From an uncultured Paracoccaceae bacterium (GTDB lineage Bacteria; Pseudomonadota; Alphaproteobacteria; Rhodobacterales; Rhodobacteraceae), in contig CANMFL010000001.1 of the NCBI GenBank assembly GCA_947497185.1, forward strand, positions 62,001 to 126,000: a stretch of 64,000 nucleotides of DNA. Reading direction: 5' to 3'. A model generated the notes under the pieces. That model was not told the origin of the DNA. It worked only from the letters and a program-made list of their open reading frames with translations, and did not search any database. This document shows, piece after piece, positions 45,205 to 54,788 of the stretch. The position numbers were made by a program, and so were the translations under genes. Numbering within the stretch: the first letter of the stretch is position 1; each line of letters opens with the position of its first letter.

Positions 45205-47178
45205 TTAACCACCATGCACCCAAGGCCGTGCTTGTTTGATGACTAATCCCCCGTCGCGGTCGATCTTGAACTCGATATCCATTGCGAACGTCGCGTCGCT
45301 GGATCGACCGTACAGCGCCCCGAAATGTGTTTGGATCAGACGCATTTGTTCTGTCAGCACCAACAGATCGTCGGGTTGGATCACGCGGCTGTCGTCGCCA
45401 ACCAGAGACGACCTGCGGATATAGATCATCTCGTAGGGACGATCAGGCGTGCCGTTCAGGTCTTTCATGATCAGCAGTTCTTCGGCAGTTTCTGCACCTG
45501 TTGGATTTGTGATCAGGTCTTCGCCAATTTGTGCGTTCACATAGTAGCCGTCGAAGGTGTCGAAATAGAGGTTGCGCGTGATGGCTACGCCGTTGACCTG
45601 TTCGTCGTCAAAATTCGGGTGGACAAGCACGCCCATCGCCGAGGTCAGATGATCGACGCGGTAAAACGCACGCTCCTCGAATGCGCGAAAATTCCACAGG
45701 CTGGCCCAGACTTGTTTGATCGATTTCTGGATGTGGCCTTCGTCTGCACGGTGCGTGTAGCTGTCGTAAAGGCCCGCACCGGTAAAGCCGATCCGGTCTT
45801 CGGCATTTGCGCTAGAGCGGCAACGCGGTGTGGTCCCTTCTGGAAACGCGCGCAGCATCGCGTCCAACATGTCAGCCATTGGCGTGGGCATGTCTGCTGC
45901 TTTGATAAGCTTGCGAAAGTCCTTGAGCATGTCTTTGCGTATCGTGGCATCGGCAATGAAACCGGCATCAGCCATCATCGCGGTGGCGTAGTCGTAGAAC
46001 CCGTTTGCGACCATGAAGGTGTCGTAGAATGCAAACGGCACGGCGAACCCGTCAGGTACAAATTGTGGATCAATGGCGCGGCGCAACTCGGCCACGCCTG
46101 CGGCTTTGCCGCCGTAGCCATTTGCCTGGCTGAAGGTCAGATCATCAAGCGGTAGGATCGCCCTTGCCTGAATGTCACGCTCTGGGAATGTCGCATCGCG
46201 CGGGCGTCTGGCGTCTTGGCTGTCACGCAATTCTTGCTGGGTCGCCTCGCGCACTTGGATTTCGTCAGGCGTCACGGCGAGCCAGATCACTTTGCCAATG
46301 AACTGATCCAATGGGGCGACTGTCGCTGCATTCCGCAGATATGCGTTGGGAATGCCGTTCTGTTGAGCACGTAAATTCACGTGCGACAGCGGTGTTTGCG
46401 GCGCAGAGGTAATCACGCCCGCGACGAGCGGCAGATCATTCGGCAAACGGTCGTAGATCACGATATCAGAGGGCGCAGGCGGACGGCTATCGGTGTCGCT
46501 AATCACGCGCAATTCACCAACCGCCACGCCGAGATTCAGCGGGCTGTAGTCGGTGGCCTCGAAAATTTCAGATGTCGCGATGGTGCGAATTTTCTGGGCT
46601 GCATAGGTCTCTGCCTCGCGCACAAAAAGCTGTTCCTGCATATCACCGGACGGATGATAGGCGAGCGTCTCGCTTGCAAATGGCATTGCCGCGGCGAGCA
46701 GATGAAAGCTGCGCCCCACGTGTCTGACGCTGACTGGATCCGTCGGCCAAAACTGAAGCGCATAAAGACCGGGTGCACCGTTGGGCCGCGTATAATTGTC
46801 AAACGCAAGGATCGCCCCCACGAGGAAGCGGCGGTCATCCGTAAAATACGTCACTCGGTTAAAATCCGCGTTCGACAGGTCGGACACCAAAACATCCCGC
46901 ACAAAACCATAGTGCAACGGGTGCCGTTTTGAATTTATGAAAAACAACGAGGGCGCATCAGTGTCGAAATCGGCGAAGACAAACTTCATTTCGCGCACAC
47001 CTAGCGCACCGGGCACATCGTCACGCACAGCAAACGCATCAAAATCGGCGCGCGTGGCGAGAAAAATGGAACTGTCCAAACCTGAAATCGGGCGCGGCGG
47101 CGCAGGCGTATAGGGCATATCGATCAACGTCGGCAACGTCGGAAGGCGCGGAAAAGTTGGGGCATGGCGGATTGTCAT
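45205..47178 (-). CDS. PEP/pyruvate-binding-domain dikinase with glucan-water-dikinase-like order
   Basis: 657 residues from ATG 47178 (GGAGAG upstream). Instead of the PEP-synthase order, the phosphohistidine domain comes first: SAPQTPLSHVNLRAQQNGIP with His266. The ATP-grasp domain follows (about 350-657), with GGKAAGVAELRRAI, CRSSANAEDRIGFTGAGLYDS and WASLWNFRAFEERAFYRVDH. This order resembles plant starch (glucan water) dikinases and rifampicin-type phosphotransferases. The first 230 residues resemble no family I know; they may bind the acceptor. The enzyme would transfer a phosphate from ATP through His266 to an unknown acceptor. Confidence 0.8.
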   Translation of the reverse strand: MTIRHAPTFPRLPTLPTLIDMPYTPAPPRPISGLDSSIFLATRADFDAFAVRDDVPGALGVREMKFVFADFDTDAPSLFFINSKRHPLHYGFVRDVLVSDLSNADFNRVTYFTDDRRFLVGAILAFDNYTRPNGAPGLYALQFWPTDPVSVRHVGRSFHLLAAAMPFASETLAYHPSGDMQEQLFVREAETYAAQKIRTIATSEIFEATDYSPLNLGVAVGELRVISDTDSRPPAPSDIVIYDRLPNDLPLVAGVITSAPQTPLSHVNLRAQQNGIPNAYLRNAATVAPLDQFIGKVIWLAVTPDEIQVREATQQELRDSQDARRPRDATFPERDIQARAILPLDDLTFSQANGYGGKAAGVAELRRAIDPQFVPDGFAVPFAFYDTFMVANGFYDYATAMMADAGFIADATIRKDMLKDFRKLIKAADMPTPMADMLDAMLRAFPEGTTPRCRSSANAEDRIGFTGAGLYDSYTHRADEGHIQKSIKQVWASLWNFRAFEERAFYRVDHLTSAMGVLVHPNFDDEQVNGVAITRNLYFDTFDGYYVNAQIGEDLITNPTGAETAEELLIMKDLNGTPDRPYEMIYIRRSSLVGDDSRVIQPDDLLVLTEQMRLIQTHFGALYGRSSDATFAMDIEFKIDRDGGLVIKQARPWVHGG

Positions 47179-47334
47179 AGCAGTCTCTCCATTGGGCTGT
47201 CCCCATATGACGATACTGCCGTGGCATTCCTTGGTGTGTCCATGTCGGTTTTTTGATTTTATTTTGCGCGAGGATGGTTCTGCGCACATTGGGTCCGCTG
47301 AAAATCGCGGCTACATCAGCGCCATTTCCCATAG

Positions 47335-47367
47335 AAAAAGGGCTTAGTGATTACTCACTAAGCCCTT
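47335..47367 (-). terminator. Rho-independent terminator of the tRNA-Asn transcript
   Basis: On the minus strand the hairpin GGGCTTAGTGA / TCACTAAGCCC (47340-47350 and 47355-47365) is followed by CTTTTT. It directly follows the tRNA gene on that strand. Confidence 0.9.
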
Positions 47368-47375
47368 GAATTCTT

Positions 47376-47450
47376 TGGCTCCGACGGTAGGGGTCGAACC
47401 TACGACCAATTGATTAACAGTCAACTGCTCTACCACTGAGCTACGTCGGA
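47376..47450 (-). tRNA. tRNA-Asn (anticodon GTT)
   Basis: 75 bases on the minus strand. The acceptor stem TCCGACG pairs with CGTCGGA, the D arm holds CTCAGTGGTAGAG, and the anticodon loop CTGTTAA gives GTT (Asn). The T arm holds GTAGGTTCGACCCCTAC, and the encoded 3' end is GCCA. It is an intact tRNA. tRNA genes are common integration targets, but no integrase lies beside this one. Confidence 0.97.
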
Positions 47451-47559
47451 ACACTGTATGCGCGGTCTATAGCAATGCGATTCAGAGGCGTCCAGAGGGT
47501 TCATTTGCTTTTTTCACTTTTCTCGCACTTTTTTCTCGTTTCTTCCTAAATGGCTGACT

Positions 47560-48465
47560 TCAAACCAAACGAAAGATCGCGTCTGGTCCGAGGCTTCCAT
47601 TAACAGTGACGATCTTTTTCACATATAGATCAACGAGATGCGCCAAAACGTTACGCCCTGCCGCCCCGTGTAGGCGCGGGTCGATGTCTTGGTAGATCGC
47701 CTGTACGATTTGCCTAACGTCATGTGGGCCTGCCGCCAGTTGCGCCAAAATTTGCGCGGTGCGGGATTCTCTATGGGTAACTAGCTCGGTCAGGCGTGCG
47801 TGTGGGTCTGTGATCGGCGCGCCGTGGCCGGAATAATGTATACGTGCGGGGAAGTTTTGCAGTCGGGCGCATGAGGCGAGGAAATCGGTCATGTCGCCGT
47901 CGGGTGGTGACACCAGCGATGTGGACCAGCCCATGACCAGATCGCCCACGAAAACGGCGTCCTTCCATGCCAATGCGATGTGATTGCCCAGATGACCCGG
48001 TGTGTAAAGCACCTTGAGTGACCAGCCCTGCCCCGCGATGATGTCACCATCGGCAACCAGCTCGTCCGGCGCGAAACTATGATCTAGACCCTCACCACCG
48101 CCCGCCATGCCCGCATCGGCGAGTTGCTGCATCACGGCACTGCGCCCCGCGGAGGTATCGCCGAACGCCAGAATTGGTGCGCCGACCGCATCTGCTAAAG
48201 GCCGCGCCAAGGGTGAATGATCCAGATGACTGTGCGTGACGATAATATGCGACACAGGCCGCCCCGCAATTGCCGTCAGTAGCGCTGCAAGATGCGCGTC
48301 GCTCTGCGGTCCGGGGTCGATAATCGCCAGCGACTGATCCCCCAGTATATAAGTATTGGTCCCCGGCCCCGTCATTGGCGACGGATTAGGCGCAAGCACC
48401 AGGCCCAATTGCGGCGCGAGCGGCGTAAAGACGCCCGCTTGGGGATGAAAGTTCATGTCTGGCAT
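47560..48465 (-). CDS. Metallo-beta-lactamase-fold hydrolase (LACTB2-like)
   Basis: 301 residues. The zinc motif is THSHLDHSP (His-x-His-x-Asp-His), followed by YTPGHLGNHIALAWKDAVFVGDLVMGW, and YSGHGAPITDP near the end with the last His. MTGPGTNTYILGD near the start and the C-terminal helical segment (HRESRTAQILAQLAAGPHDVRQIVQAIYQDIDPRLHGAAGRNVLAHLVDLYVKKIV) match the LACTB2 group. The substrate is not known. It is divergent from the histidine kinase, with 45 bases between starts. Confidence 0.9.
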   Translation of the reverse strand: MPDMNFHPQAGVFTPLAPQLGLVLAPNPSPMTGPGTNTYILGDQSLAIIDPGPQSDAHLAALLTAIAGRPVSHIIVTHSHLDHSPLARPLADAVGAPILAFGDTSAGRSAVMQQLADAGMAGGGEGLDHSFAPDELVADGDIIAGQGWSLKVLYTPGHLGNHIALAWKDAVFVGDLVMGWSTSLVSPPDGDMTDFLASCARLQNFPARIHYSGHGAPITDPHARLTELVTHRESRTAQILAQLAAGPHDVRQIVQAIYQDIDPRLHGAAGRNVLAHLVDLYVKKIVTVNGSLGPDAIFRLV

Positions 48466-48510
48466 CGCTTGTCACTTTTGGTTTGGCGTTATGCAGGGTA
48501 GCGTCGCCCA

Positions 48511-49830
48511 ATGTTTCTACGTTGGATCAAAAACGCAATGCCGCGTGGCATTTATGGCCGTGCCGCCCTGATCTTAGTGCTGCCTGTCGTCACGTTGCAA
48601 TTGTTGGTGTCGGTGGTGTTCATTCAACGCCACTTTGACGGTGTCACCCAGTCGATGACGAGCGCGATGGCGATTGAGCTGCGGTATCTGCAATCAGAGG
48701 TCAATGCGGCAGATGATCTGGATGCGGCGGATGTGGCGCTTGACCGCGTGAATACGGGGCTAGAGCTGACAACCACCCTGCCCGCCAGCCCTATGGTTTC
48801 CGAAGATGTGAAACCGTTTTGGGATTTAACGGGCCGCAAGGTGATCACCAATCTGCGCGAAAACGTACCTGATGTTCTACAGATTTCGCTCGCGGAACGG
48901 CGTGTCGTCCAGTTGTGGCTTGGCACGGACAAAGGACCGCTCGAAGTGTCGTTTCGCCGCAACCGCGTGTCTGCATCAAACCCACACCAACTGCTGGTGA
49001 TTATGGTGGTTATGGGTGCCGTGATGACAACGATCTCGTACTTTTTTCTGCGCAATCAGTTGCGCCCAATCAAACGCATGGCTGCGGCTGCCAGCGATTA
49101 CGGACGAGGCCGGATGACGCCGTTTAACCCCACTGGTGCTATCGAAGTCCGCGCTGCAGGGATGGCGTTTCTTGACATGCGCAACCGGATTGAACGGCAG
49201 ACCCAAAGCCGGACGTTGATGTTATCAGGTGTCAGCCACGATTTGCGCACACCGCTCACGCGGATGCGCTTAGGTCTGTCGATGCTGGATGGTGAAGACG
49301 TTGACCCGCTGATTAAAGACGTTGATGAAATGCAGCACTTGTTGGATGGTTTCTTGGATTTCGCCCGCAGCGACGCAGAGGATGTGCTGGAACCGACTGA
49401 TCCTGTTGCACTATTGGACGCATTGCTAGAGGACGCCGCGCGTAGTAATCTGGCGGTGACCTGTGACAACACGACGCCATCAGGCACAATTGTGGCGATG
49501 CGCCCACGCGCCATTCGCCGCGCCTTGGATAACCTGGTTGGGAATGCTTTGCGATACGGTCAAAGGGCCCACATCAGCCTCAGCATCACCGACCGCAGTA
49601 TCCGCTTTACCGTCGAAGATGACGGCCCCGGTATCCCTGCCGAACAACGTGACGAAGCCACGCGGCCCTTTGTGCGGCTTGACCCTGCCCGCAACCAAGA
49701 TCGCGGCAGCGGCGTGGGGCTTGGCCTGTCGATTGTCAGTGATATCGCCCGCACGCATGGCGGGATGCTGCGGCTTGGCGAGAGTGATGATTTGGGTGGG
49801 CTGAAGGCTGATCTGGTCTTGGCAAGGTAA
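48511..49830 (+). CDS. EnvZ-type sensor histidine kinase
   Basis: 439 residues. A membrane segment at about 18-38, a short periplasmic stretch, then a second segment at about 163-183 (LVIMVVMGAVMTTISYFFL), HAMP, the phosphorylated His in MLSGVSHDLRTPLTRMRLGLSML, and the ATPase domain with NLVGNALRYG, FTVEDDGPGIPAEQRDEATRPF and GVGLGLSIVSDIA. In many alphaproteobacteria the OmpR-type partner is encoded next to it; no such gene lies here. The convergent LuxR-type regulator belongs to another class, so the partner is probably elsewhere. Confidence 0.92.
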   Translation: MFLRWIKNAMPRGIYGRAALILVLPVVTLQLLVSVVFIQRHFDGVTQSMTSAMAIELRYLQSEVNAADDLDAADVALDRVNTGLELTTTLPASPMVSEDVKPFWDLTGRKVITNLRENVPDVLQISLAERRVVQLWLGTDKGPLEVSFRRNRVSASNPHQLLVIMVVMGAVMTTISYFFLRNQLRPIKRMAAAASDYGRGRMTPFNPTGAIEVRAAGMAFLDMRNRIERQTQSRTLMLSGVSHDLRTPLTRMRLGLSMLDGEDVDPLIKDVDEMQHLLDGFLDFARSDAEDVLEPTDPVALLDALLEDAARSNLAVTCDNTTPSGTIVAMRPRAIRRALDNLVGNALRYGQRAHISLSITDRSIRFTVEDDGPGIPAEQRDEATRPFVRLDPARNQDRGSGVGLGLSIVSDIARTHGGMLRLGESDDLGGLKADLVLAR

Positions 49831-49833
49831 CGA

Positions 49834-50448
49834 CTAGAACAAGCCCGCTTCGCGTGCCAACAACGCCGCAACCGTCCGGTTCGGCGCACCGATCTTGCGA
49901 TATGTGTTCCTGATGTGCAGCTTGACCGTCGGTTCTTGCACGTCCAGATCGCGGGCGATTTGCTTGTTGGTTTTGCCTTCGGTCAAGCCGCGCAACACCT
50001 GCAATTCGCGTTTAGTCAACTGTTCAGACAGCACATTGGTCGGTTCCGCGTCGCCTGCGGTCATGAATTCAATCGGGGCGTAGCGTTCGCCCATCGCCAT
50101 GAATTTGACCGCATTGACCAAAGACTTCGCCGGTAACGATTTGGGAATAAAGCCAGCGGCCCCCATCGCAAGCGCCTGTTCCACGACAGAGCGGCTGGCC
50201 TCGCCGGATATCAACGCGAACCGCTGCGCCGCACAACTGGCGATTGCAGCTCTTAACCCTTCGAGACCGTTCATACCGGGCATATTGAAGTCCAAAATCA
50301 CCAGATCAAACGGGCCATCGTCACGTAATTTCTGCTGCGCTTCTTCCAAGGTTCCGGCAACTTCGGTCGCGATCCCTGCTTCGACATCGAGGAACATCGC
50401 AAGCGTGTCCCGCACTAGTTCGTGATCGTCTGCGAGTAAAACTTTCAT
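49834..50448 (-). CDS. LuxR/NarL-type response regulator
   Basis: 204 residues from ATG 50448. The receiver domain (1-120) has LLADDHE, the phosphorylated Asp53 in LVILDFNMPGMNG, ISGEASRS and a Lys in FIPKSLPAKSL. The LuxR helix-turn-helix (about 140-204) has LTKRELQVLRGLTEGKTNKQIARDLDVQEPTVKLHIRNTYRKIGAPNRTVA. The hybrid kinase across the 300-base gap, divergently transcribed together with a periplasmic protein, is the likely partner, through its HPt domain. Confidence 0.92.
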   Translation of the reverse strand: MKVLLADDHELVRDTLAMFLDVEAGIATEVAGTLEEAQQKLRDDGPFDLVILDFNMPGMNGLEGLRAAIASCAAQRFALISGEASRSVVEQALAMGAAGFIPKSLPAKSLVNAVKFMAMGERYAPIEFMTAGDAEPTNVLSEQLTKRELQVLRGLTEGKTNKQIARDLDVQEPTVKLHIRNTYRKIGAPNRTVAALLAREAGLF

Positions 50449-50794
50449 ACCGTGCCCTGCGCTACGGCGTAGCGGCAAGAGCTGGGAAACGAAGATAGAT
50501 CAGTGAAATGCTTAGGAAATTTCAAAAATGAAAACTCTAAATCAAAGTGTCAGTTGTGCGATTTGCTACGATAAACGACGATGTGTCGTATACGCTGGCT
50601 ACGCGTCGGGCCGCATGCGAGCATCGGCATCATTTTGCCGATTGAATACGATTTGATCGAAAAACACAACAAATTATCGCAGAAGATCACGCATCAATCC
50701 CCACTTACGGGGAAATTTTTACACTAAAACTAAGTGATTTCAGCTTTAAAGGTTTCGTGTCATGCTCGTGCAACTCAAACAAGAGGACTTTACC

Positions 50795-51298
50795 TTGCGC
50801 CTGCCCGTTCTGTTATCTGCCTTTTTTATCTGCGCCGCAACTTTGGCCGCGAGCGACCCTATTTCGGCCCCTGAAGGAAAGGTCGTGTTGACCGTGACGG
50901 GCAATATTGAACGGACCAATGATGGCGACGCGCTTCAGTTCGATTACGCCATGCTGAAAGCATTAGATGCGACGATTGTGGAAACCAGCACGATCTGGAC
51001 GGATGGCGTTCGAAAATTCCAAGGGGTCAATCTGGCGACATTGGTCGATGTCGTTGGCGCGAAAAGCGGCGCGTTTCTGGTCACAGCGATCAACAACTAT
51101 ACCGTCGAAATTCCGCTTTCGGATGCTGTCGATGACGGTCCGATTTTGGCTTATGCAATTGACGGAAAATCCATTTCTGTGCGTGACAAAGGCCCGCTTT
51201 GGATCATCTATCCCTACGACCGAGACCCAGAGTATCGCACAGAAGTCATCTATTCGCGCAGCATCTGGCAACTCGACAGGATCGAAGTCGTAGAGTAG
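50795..51298 (+). CDS. Periplasmic protein with molybdopterin-oxidoreductase (SUOX-like) fold
   Basis: 167 residues from TTG 50795, which follows AGAGGA and directly opens a signal peptide (MRLPVLLSAFFICAATLAAS); an ATG at 50762 would add 11 polar residues. The mature part has GKVVLTVTGNIE, IWTDGVRKFQGVNLATLVDVVGAK, LVTAINNYTVEIPLSDA and LWIIYPYDRDPEYRTEVIYSRSIWQLDRIEV, as in small SUOX-fold proteins. No cofactor-binding Cys is present. It lies 45 bases before the hybrid kinase, so it may be a ligand-binding partner of that kinase. Confidence 0.75.
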   Translation: MRLPVLLSAFFICAATLAASDPISAPEGKVVLTVTGNIERTNDGDALQFDYAMLKALDATIVETSTIWTDGVRKFQGVNLATLVDVVGAKSGAFLVTAINNYTVEIPLSDAVDDGPILAYAIDGKSISVRDKGPLWIIYPYDRDPEYRTEVIYSRSIWQLDRIEVVE

Positions 51299-51343
51299 TC
51301 CCCAGATTCTCTTCAATCTTGCCAAATCTCATAAGGCGATAGT

Positions 51344-53806
51344 GTGCCAGCAACTTTGCCACCCCGCAGTCCAACCGTTCGCACCCTCGCGGGCATCGCG
51401 GGCGCAATCGCTATCGTCGCGATTGGTTTGCTTGCAAATAATGTTGTGCGCGAAATGCAGATCTTACAGTCGGCCAGAGCGGGCAGCGCACAATGGTCAT
51501 TGGCCCAAGCCGAAGTCGAATTTCTCGACTTTGCCCATGCTGTCAGCACATTCGACGAACCACCGACAACGATCAAACGCCGTTTCGATGTGTTTTACAG
51601 TCGAATCCAAACGATTGAAATCGCAAAGGTTTACCAAGTTTTACGCGAGGACCCTACATTTGCCACGCACTTGGCCCATGCTCACGCATTTCTAGATGAC
51701 GCTATCCCAATCATCGACCTGCACGACCCCGAATTTCTAGCGCAAAAAGACGCATTGCGTGGCTTGGTCGACGATGCCCGCACGACAATGCGGGAATTGT
51801 CCAATTCGAGCATCGGGATTTTCGCCGAAAAAGCAGACGCGCAACGCGAAGCAATTGCAACGACCGTCCAGAGGCTCGTCACTGCAATGTTGGTGTTGAT
51901 CGGCGCATTGGCAACCTCTGTTATCTACCTTAACAGATTGAATATACGCAGCATTCAGCGGCAACGCGGGCAAGAAGAAACCGTGACGAGAATGAACACG
52001 GTGATCGAAACCTCGTTAGACGGAATTATCGTCAGCGACGATGCAGGCCGGATCATCGAATTCAGCAAAGCCGCCGAAAACATTTTTGGCTACACGGCAG
52101 ATGAAGCGATTGGTCGGGACGTTGTGTCGCTTATTATCCCCCAGGAACAACGCCGCGCCCACCGCATCGACATGGACCGCTTGACCGGTGGCGGCAGCAC
52201 ACAGGTGATTAACGCCGGACGGATGCGGATCGACGCGATGCGCAAAGATGGCAGCGTTTTCCCTGTAGAGCTGTCGATCCAAACCGCGAAACAGCACAAC
52301 ACCCGCATTTATGTGGCTTACCTGCGCGACTTGGTGCAATCGGTTGCGGCCGAGCAAGAGTTGGTCATGGCACGCGACGCAGCCCTTGCAGGTGAAAAGC
52401 TTAAGACCGATTTTCTCGCCACCATGAGCCACGAAATCCGCACGCCGCTCAACGGGCTTTTGGGTAATCTTGCCTTGATGAAAGAGACGCAACTGTCGCC
52501 GCCGCAAGACCGCTATATCCAGAATATGGACACCTCTGGCCGCTTGTTGATGAACCACATTTCCGACGTGCTGGACATCACCCGTTACGAGGCGGGTAAG
52601 CTGCCGATCTGGATTGTTCCGATGAACATCAGCATCTTGATGCAGGACATTATCGACAACCAAAGTGCGATGGCGCAGACCTCGAATACTACGTTATCTT
52701 GGCATTGGATCGGTCAGCCGCGCGATTGGGTGATGTCCGATCCCGACCGCGTTCAACTTGTGTTAATCAACGTGATTAGTAACGCGGTCAAGTTCACAAA
52801 TGGCGGCGAAGTTTGCGTCACTGCCGAAGTTCTGGCCAGCAACGATCACACCCGCATCTGTGTCCGCGACACCGGCCCCGGCATGTCGCCGGAATTGACG
52901 CGCCACGTTTTCGACGACTTTGTTACCGGAAACCCAGCCTATAACCGCGAAGTCGGCGGTACGGGTTTGGGGCTAAGCATCGCAAAACGCTTTGTAAAAG
53001 CCTTGGGCGGTACGATCACGGTGGAAACGGCTTTGGGTCAAGGCAGCGTGTTCGAGGTGACGTTCCCGATGCCCGTCGCCGAAAAACCTGTTGATGATTA
53101 CGCCAACGTGGCAGTGCCAGAACAGCCGCAGAACCCTCTTGATATCCTGGTGATCGAAGACAACGATATTAACCGCATTCTGGCCCGCGAAATGTTGGAA
53201 AACGCAGGGCACACAGTATCCGAGGCGCATAACGGCGAAACTGGCGTGAGCACTGCGCGGAACACCCGTTTTGACCTGATTTTCATGGATATCAGTATGC
53301 CTGTGATGGACGGTCGCACTGCCGCGCGGTTGATCCGGCAAGGGCACGGCAAATCGGCCAACACGCCGATTGTAGCGCTAACCGCGCACGCCCTGCCCGC
53401 CGATCTCGACAGCTTTGTCGCGGACGGCATGGTCGCAGCACTCACCAAACCATTAACCAAGGCCGGACTGCTAGACGTACTGCGCAAAGTCAATTCTGTG
53501 CTGGAAATCTGCGACGACACCACGCCATTCCGATCCCCCGCCTACGCCAAATTAACCAAACGGTTCGTCGCTGAAACCGACAGTTTCGTTGAATGGGCAG
53601 AGACGCTCGACCTGCCCTTGTCCGAGATCGCCGCTCAAGCGCACAAAGCCGCAGGCAGCGCCGCAACATTCCAACTCCCCGACTTCGCCGAACACCTATC
53701 GGCCATCGCAATCGCAGCACGCGCAAACGATACGGCAGCGGTAAGGGCAGGCCTCGCGACATTGCCGCAGGACTGGGACACTGCGAAGAAGGGCCTCAGT
53801 ACATAA
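51344..53806 (+). CDS. Hybrid sensor histidine kinase with PAS, receiver and HPt domains
   Basis: 820 residues from GTG 51344 (AAGG upstream). Membrane segments at about 14-32 and 178-197 bracket a periplasmic sensor of about 145 residues. A PAS domain lies at about 214-330 (NTVIETSLDGIIVSDDAGRIIEFSKAAENIFGY). The kinase has His363 in MSHEIRTPLNGLLGN, then NVISNAVKFTNGG, DTGPGMS and GGTGLGLSIAKRF. The receiver domain has Asp649 in LIFMDISMPVMDG. The HPt domain has His767 in IAAQAHKAAGSAATF. This is an ArcB-like phosphorelay in one protein, probably feeding the LuxR-type regulator encoded at 49834-50448. Confidence 0.93.
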   Translation: MPATLPPRSPTVRTLAGIAGAIAIVAIGLLANNVVREMQILQSARAGSAQWSLAQAEVEFLDFAHAVSTFDEPPTTIKRRFDVFYSRIQTIEIAKVYQVLREDPTFATHLAHAHAFLDDAIPIIDLHDPEFLAQKDALRGLVDDARTTMRELSNSSIGIFAEKADAQREAIATTVQRLVTAMLVLIGALATSVIYLNRLNIRSIQRQRGQEETVTRMNTVIETSLDGIIVSDDAGRIIEFSKAAENIFGYTADEAIGRDVVSLIIPQEQRRAHRIDMDRLTGGGSTQVINAGRMRIDAMRKDGSVFPVELSIQTAKQHNTRIYVAYLRDLVQSVAAEQELVMARDAALAGEKLKTDFLATMSHEIRTPLNGLLGNLALMKETQLSPPQDRYIQNMDTSGRLLMNHISDVLDITRYEAGKLPIWIVPMNISILMQDIIDNQSAMAQTSNTTLSWHWIGQPRDWVMSDPDRVQLVLINVISNAVKFTNGGEVCVTAEVLASNDHTRICVRDTGPGMSPELTRHVFDDFVTGNPAYNREVGGTGLGLSIAKRFVKALGGTITVETALGQGSVFEVTFPMPVAEKPVDDYANVAVPEQPQNPLDILVIEDNDINRILAREMLENAGHTVSEAHNGETGVSTARNTRFDLIFMDISMPVMDGRTAARLIRQGHGKSANTPIVALTAHALPADLDSFVADGMVAALTKPLTKAGLLDVLRKVNSVLEICDDTTPFRSPAYAKLTKRFVAETDSFVEWAETLDLPLSEIAAQAHKAAGSAATFQLPDFAEHLSAIAIAARANDTAAVRAGLATLPQDWDTAKKGLST

Positions 53807-53950
53807 GGTTAGGTGCGCCGATCCCGAACATATTTCCGCAAACCGACCCCGACTTTCAAAACAATCAAAACACTCCTGTCCGCGAAAAATCACTGGCCCG
53901 ATCCCTGCCCAGCCGTCATATCTAAGGTATCCCCATGGATCGGAACCCTT

Positions 53951-54781
53951 ATGTCTGCGAAATACTACGCCCCAACCGGCGGTCATCCTCCACAAACGCA
54001 ATTACTCACGGACCGCGCTGTCTTTACCGACGCCTACGCTGTGATCCCCAAGGGGACGATGCGCGATATCGTGACCAGCTATTTGCCGTTCTGGGATGAT
54101 ACGCGGCTGTGGGTGATTGCGCGGCCAATGACAGGCTTTGCCGAGACGTTTTCGCAATACATTATGGAAGTCGCCCCCGGCGGCGGGTCCGATAATCCCG
54201 AGACTGATGCAGGTGCTGAAGGTGTGCTGTTTGTGGTCGATGGCACCGCGACGCTGACCGTCAACGGCAACACGCATACCTTGCTTGAAGGCGGCTATGC
54301 GTTCCTGCCACCTGCTAGCGATTGGACCCTGCGCAACACGTCTGACGAGGTGCTGCGGTTCCACTGGATTCGCAAAACCTACGAAGCGGTCCCGGGCCTG
54401 CCGATGCCAGAGTTGATCATCGCCAACGAGAACGACATCGCACCAACATTGATGCCTGGCACTGACGGGAAATGGGGCACGACACGGTTCGTGGAGCCAA
54501 CAGATTTGCGCCACGACATGCATGTGAACGTTGTAACGTTCGAGCCCGGCGCGGTGATCCCGTTCTTGGAAACCCACGCGATGGAGCACGGGCTATACGT
54601 GCTGGAAGGCAAAGCGGCCTACCGTTTGAACACAGACTGGGTCGAAGTCGAAGCAGGCGACTACATGTGGCTCCGCGCCTTCTGCCCGCAGGCCTGCTAC
54701 GCAGGCGGTCCGGGACGGTTCCGGTATTTGCTGTATAAGGACGTGAACCGTCACATGGGGTTGCGGCCACTGACGCGGTGA
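53951..54781 (+). CDS. allE: (S)-ureidoglycine aminohydrolase (AllE)
   Basis: 276 residues from ATG 53951. A bicupin with the family start YYAPTGGHPPQTQLLTDRAVFTDAYAVIPKGTMRDIVTSYLPFWDDTRLWVIARP. MEVAPGGGSDNPETDAGAEGVLFVVDG and FLETHAMEHGLYVLEGKAAYRLNTDWVEVEAGDYMW supply the manganese ligands (Glu, His). It converts ureidoglycine to ureidoglycolate and ammonia in allantoin breakdown. The frame is open upstream, but that part is not family sequence. Confidence 0.93.
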   Translation: MSAKYYAPTGGHPPQTQLLTDRAVFTDAYAVIPKGTMRDIVTSYLPFWDDTRLWVIARPMTGFAETFSQYIMEVAPGGGSDNPETDAGAEGVLFVVDGTATLTVNGNTHTLLEGGYAFLPPASDWTLRNTSDEVLRFHWIRKTYEAVPGLPMPELIIANENDIAPTLMPGTDGKWGTTRFVEPTDLRHDMHVNVVTFEPGAVIPFLETHAMEHGLYVLEGKAAYRLNTDWVEVEAGDYMWLRAFCPQACYAGGPGRFRYLLYKDVNRHMGLRPLTR

Positions 54782-54788
54782 GTGGGAA

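Noticed and set aside
47376..47450. tRNA-Asn as an integration site for a genomic island
   Set aside because: No integrase and no duplicated tRNA 3' end was seen within a few kilobases on either side.
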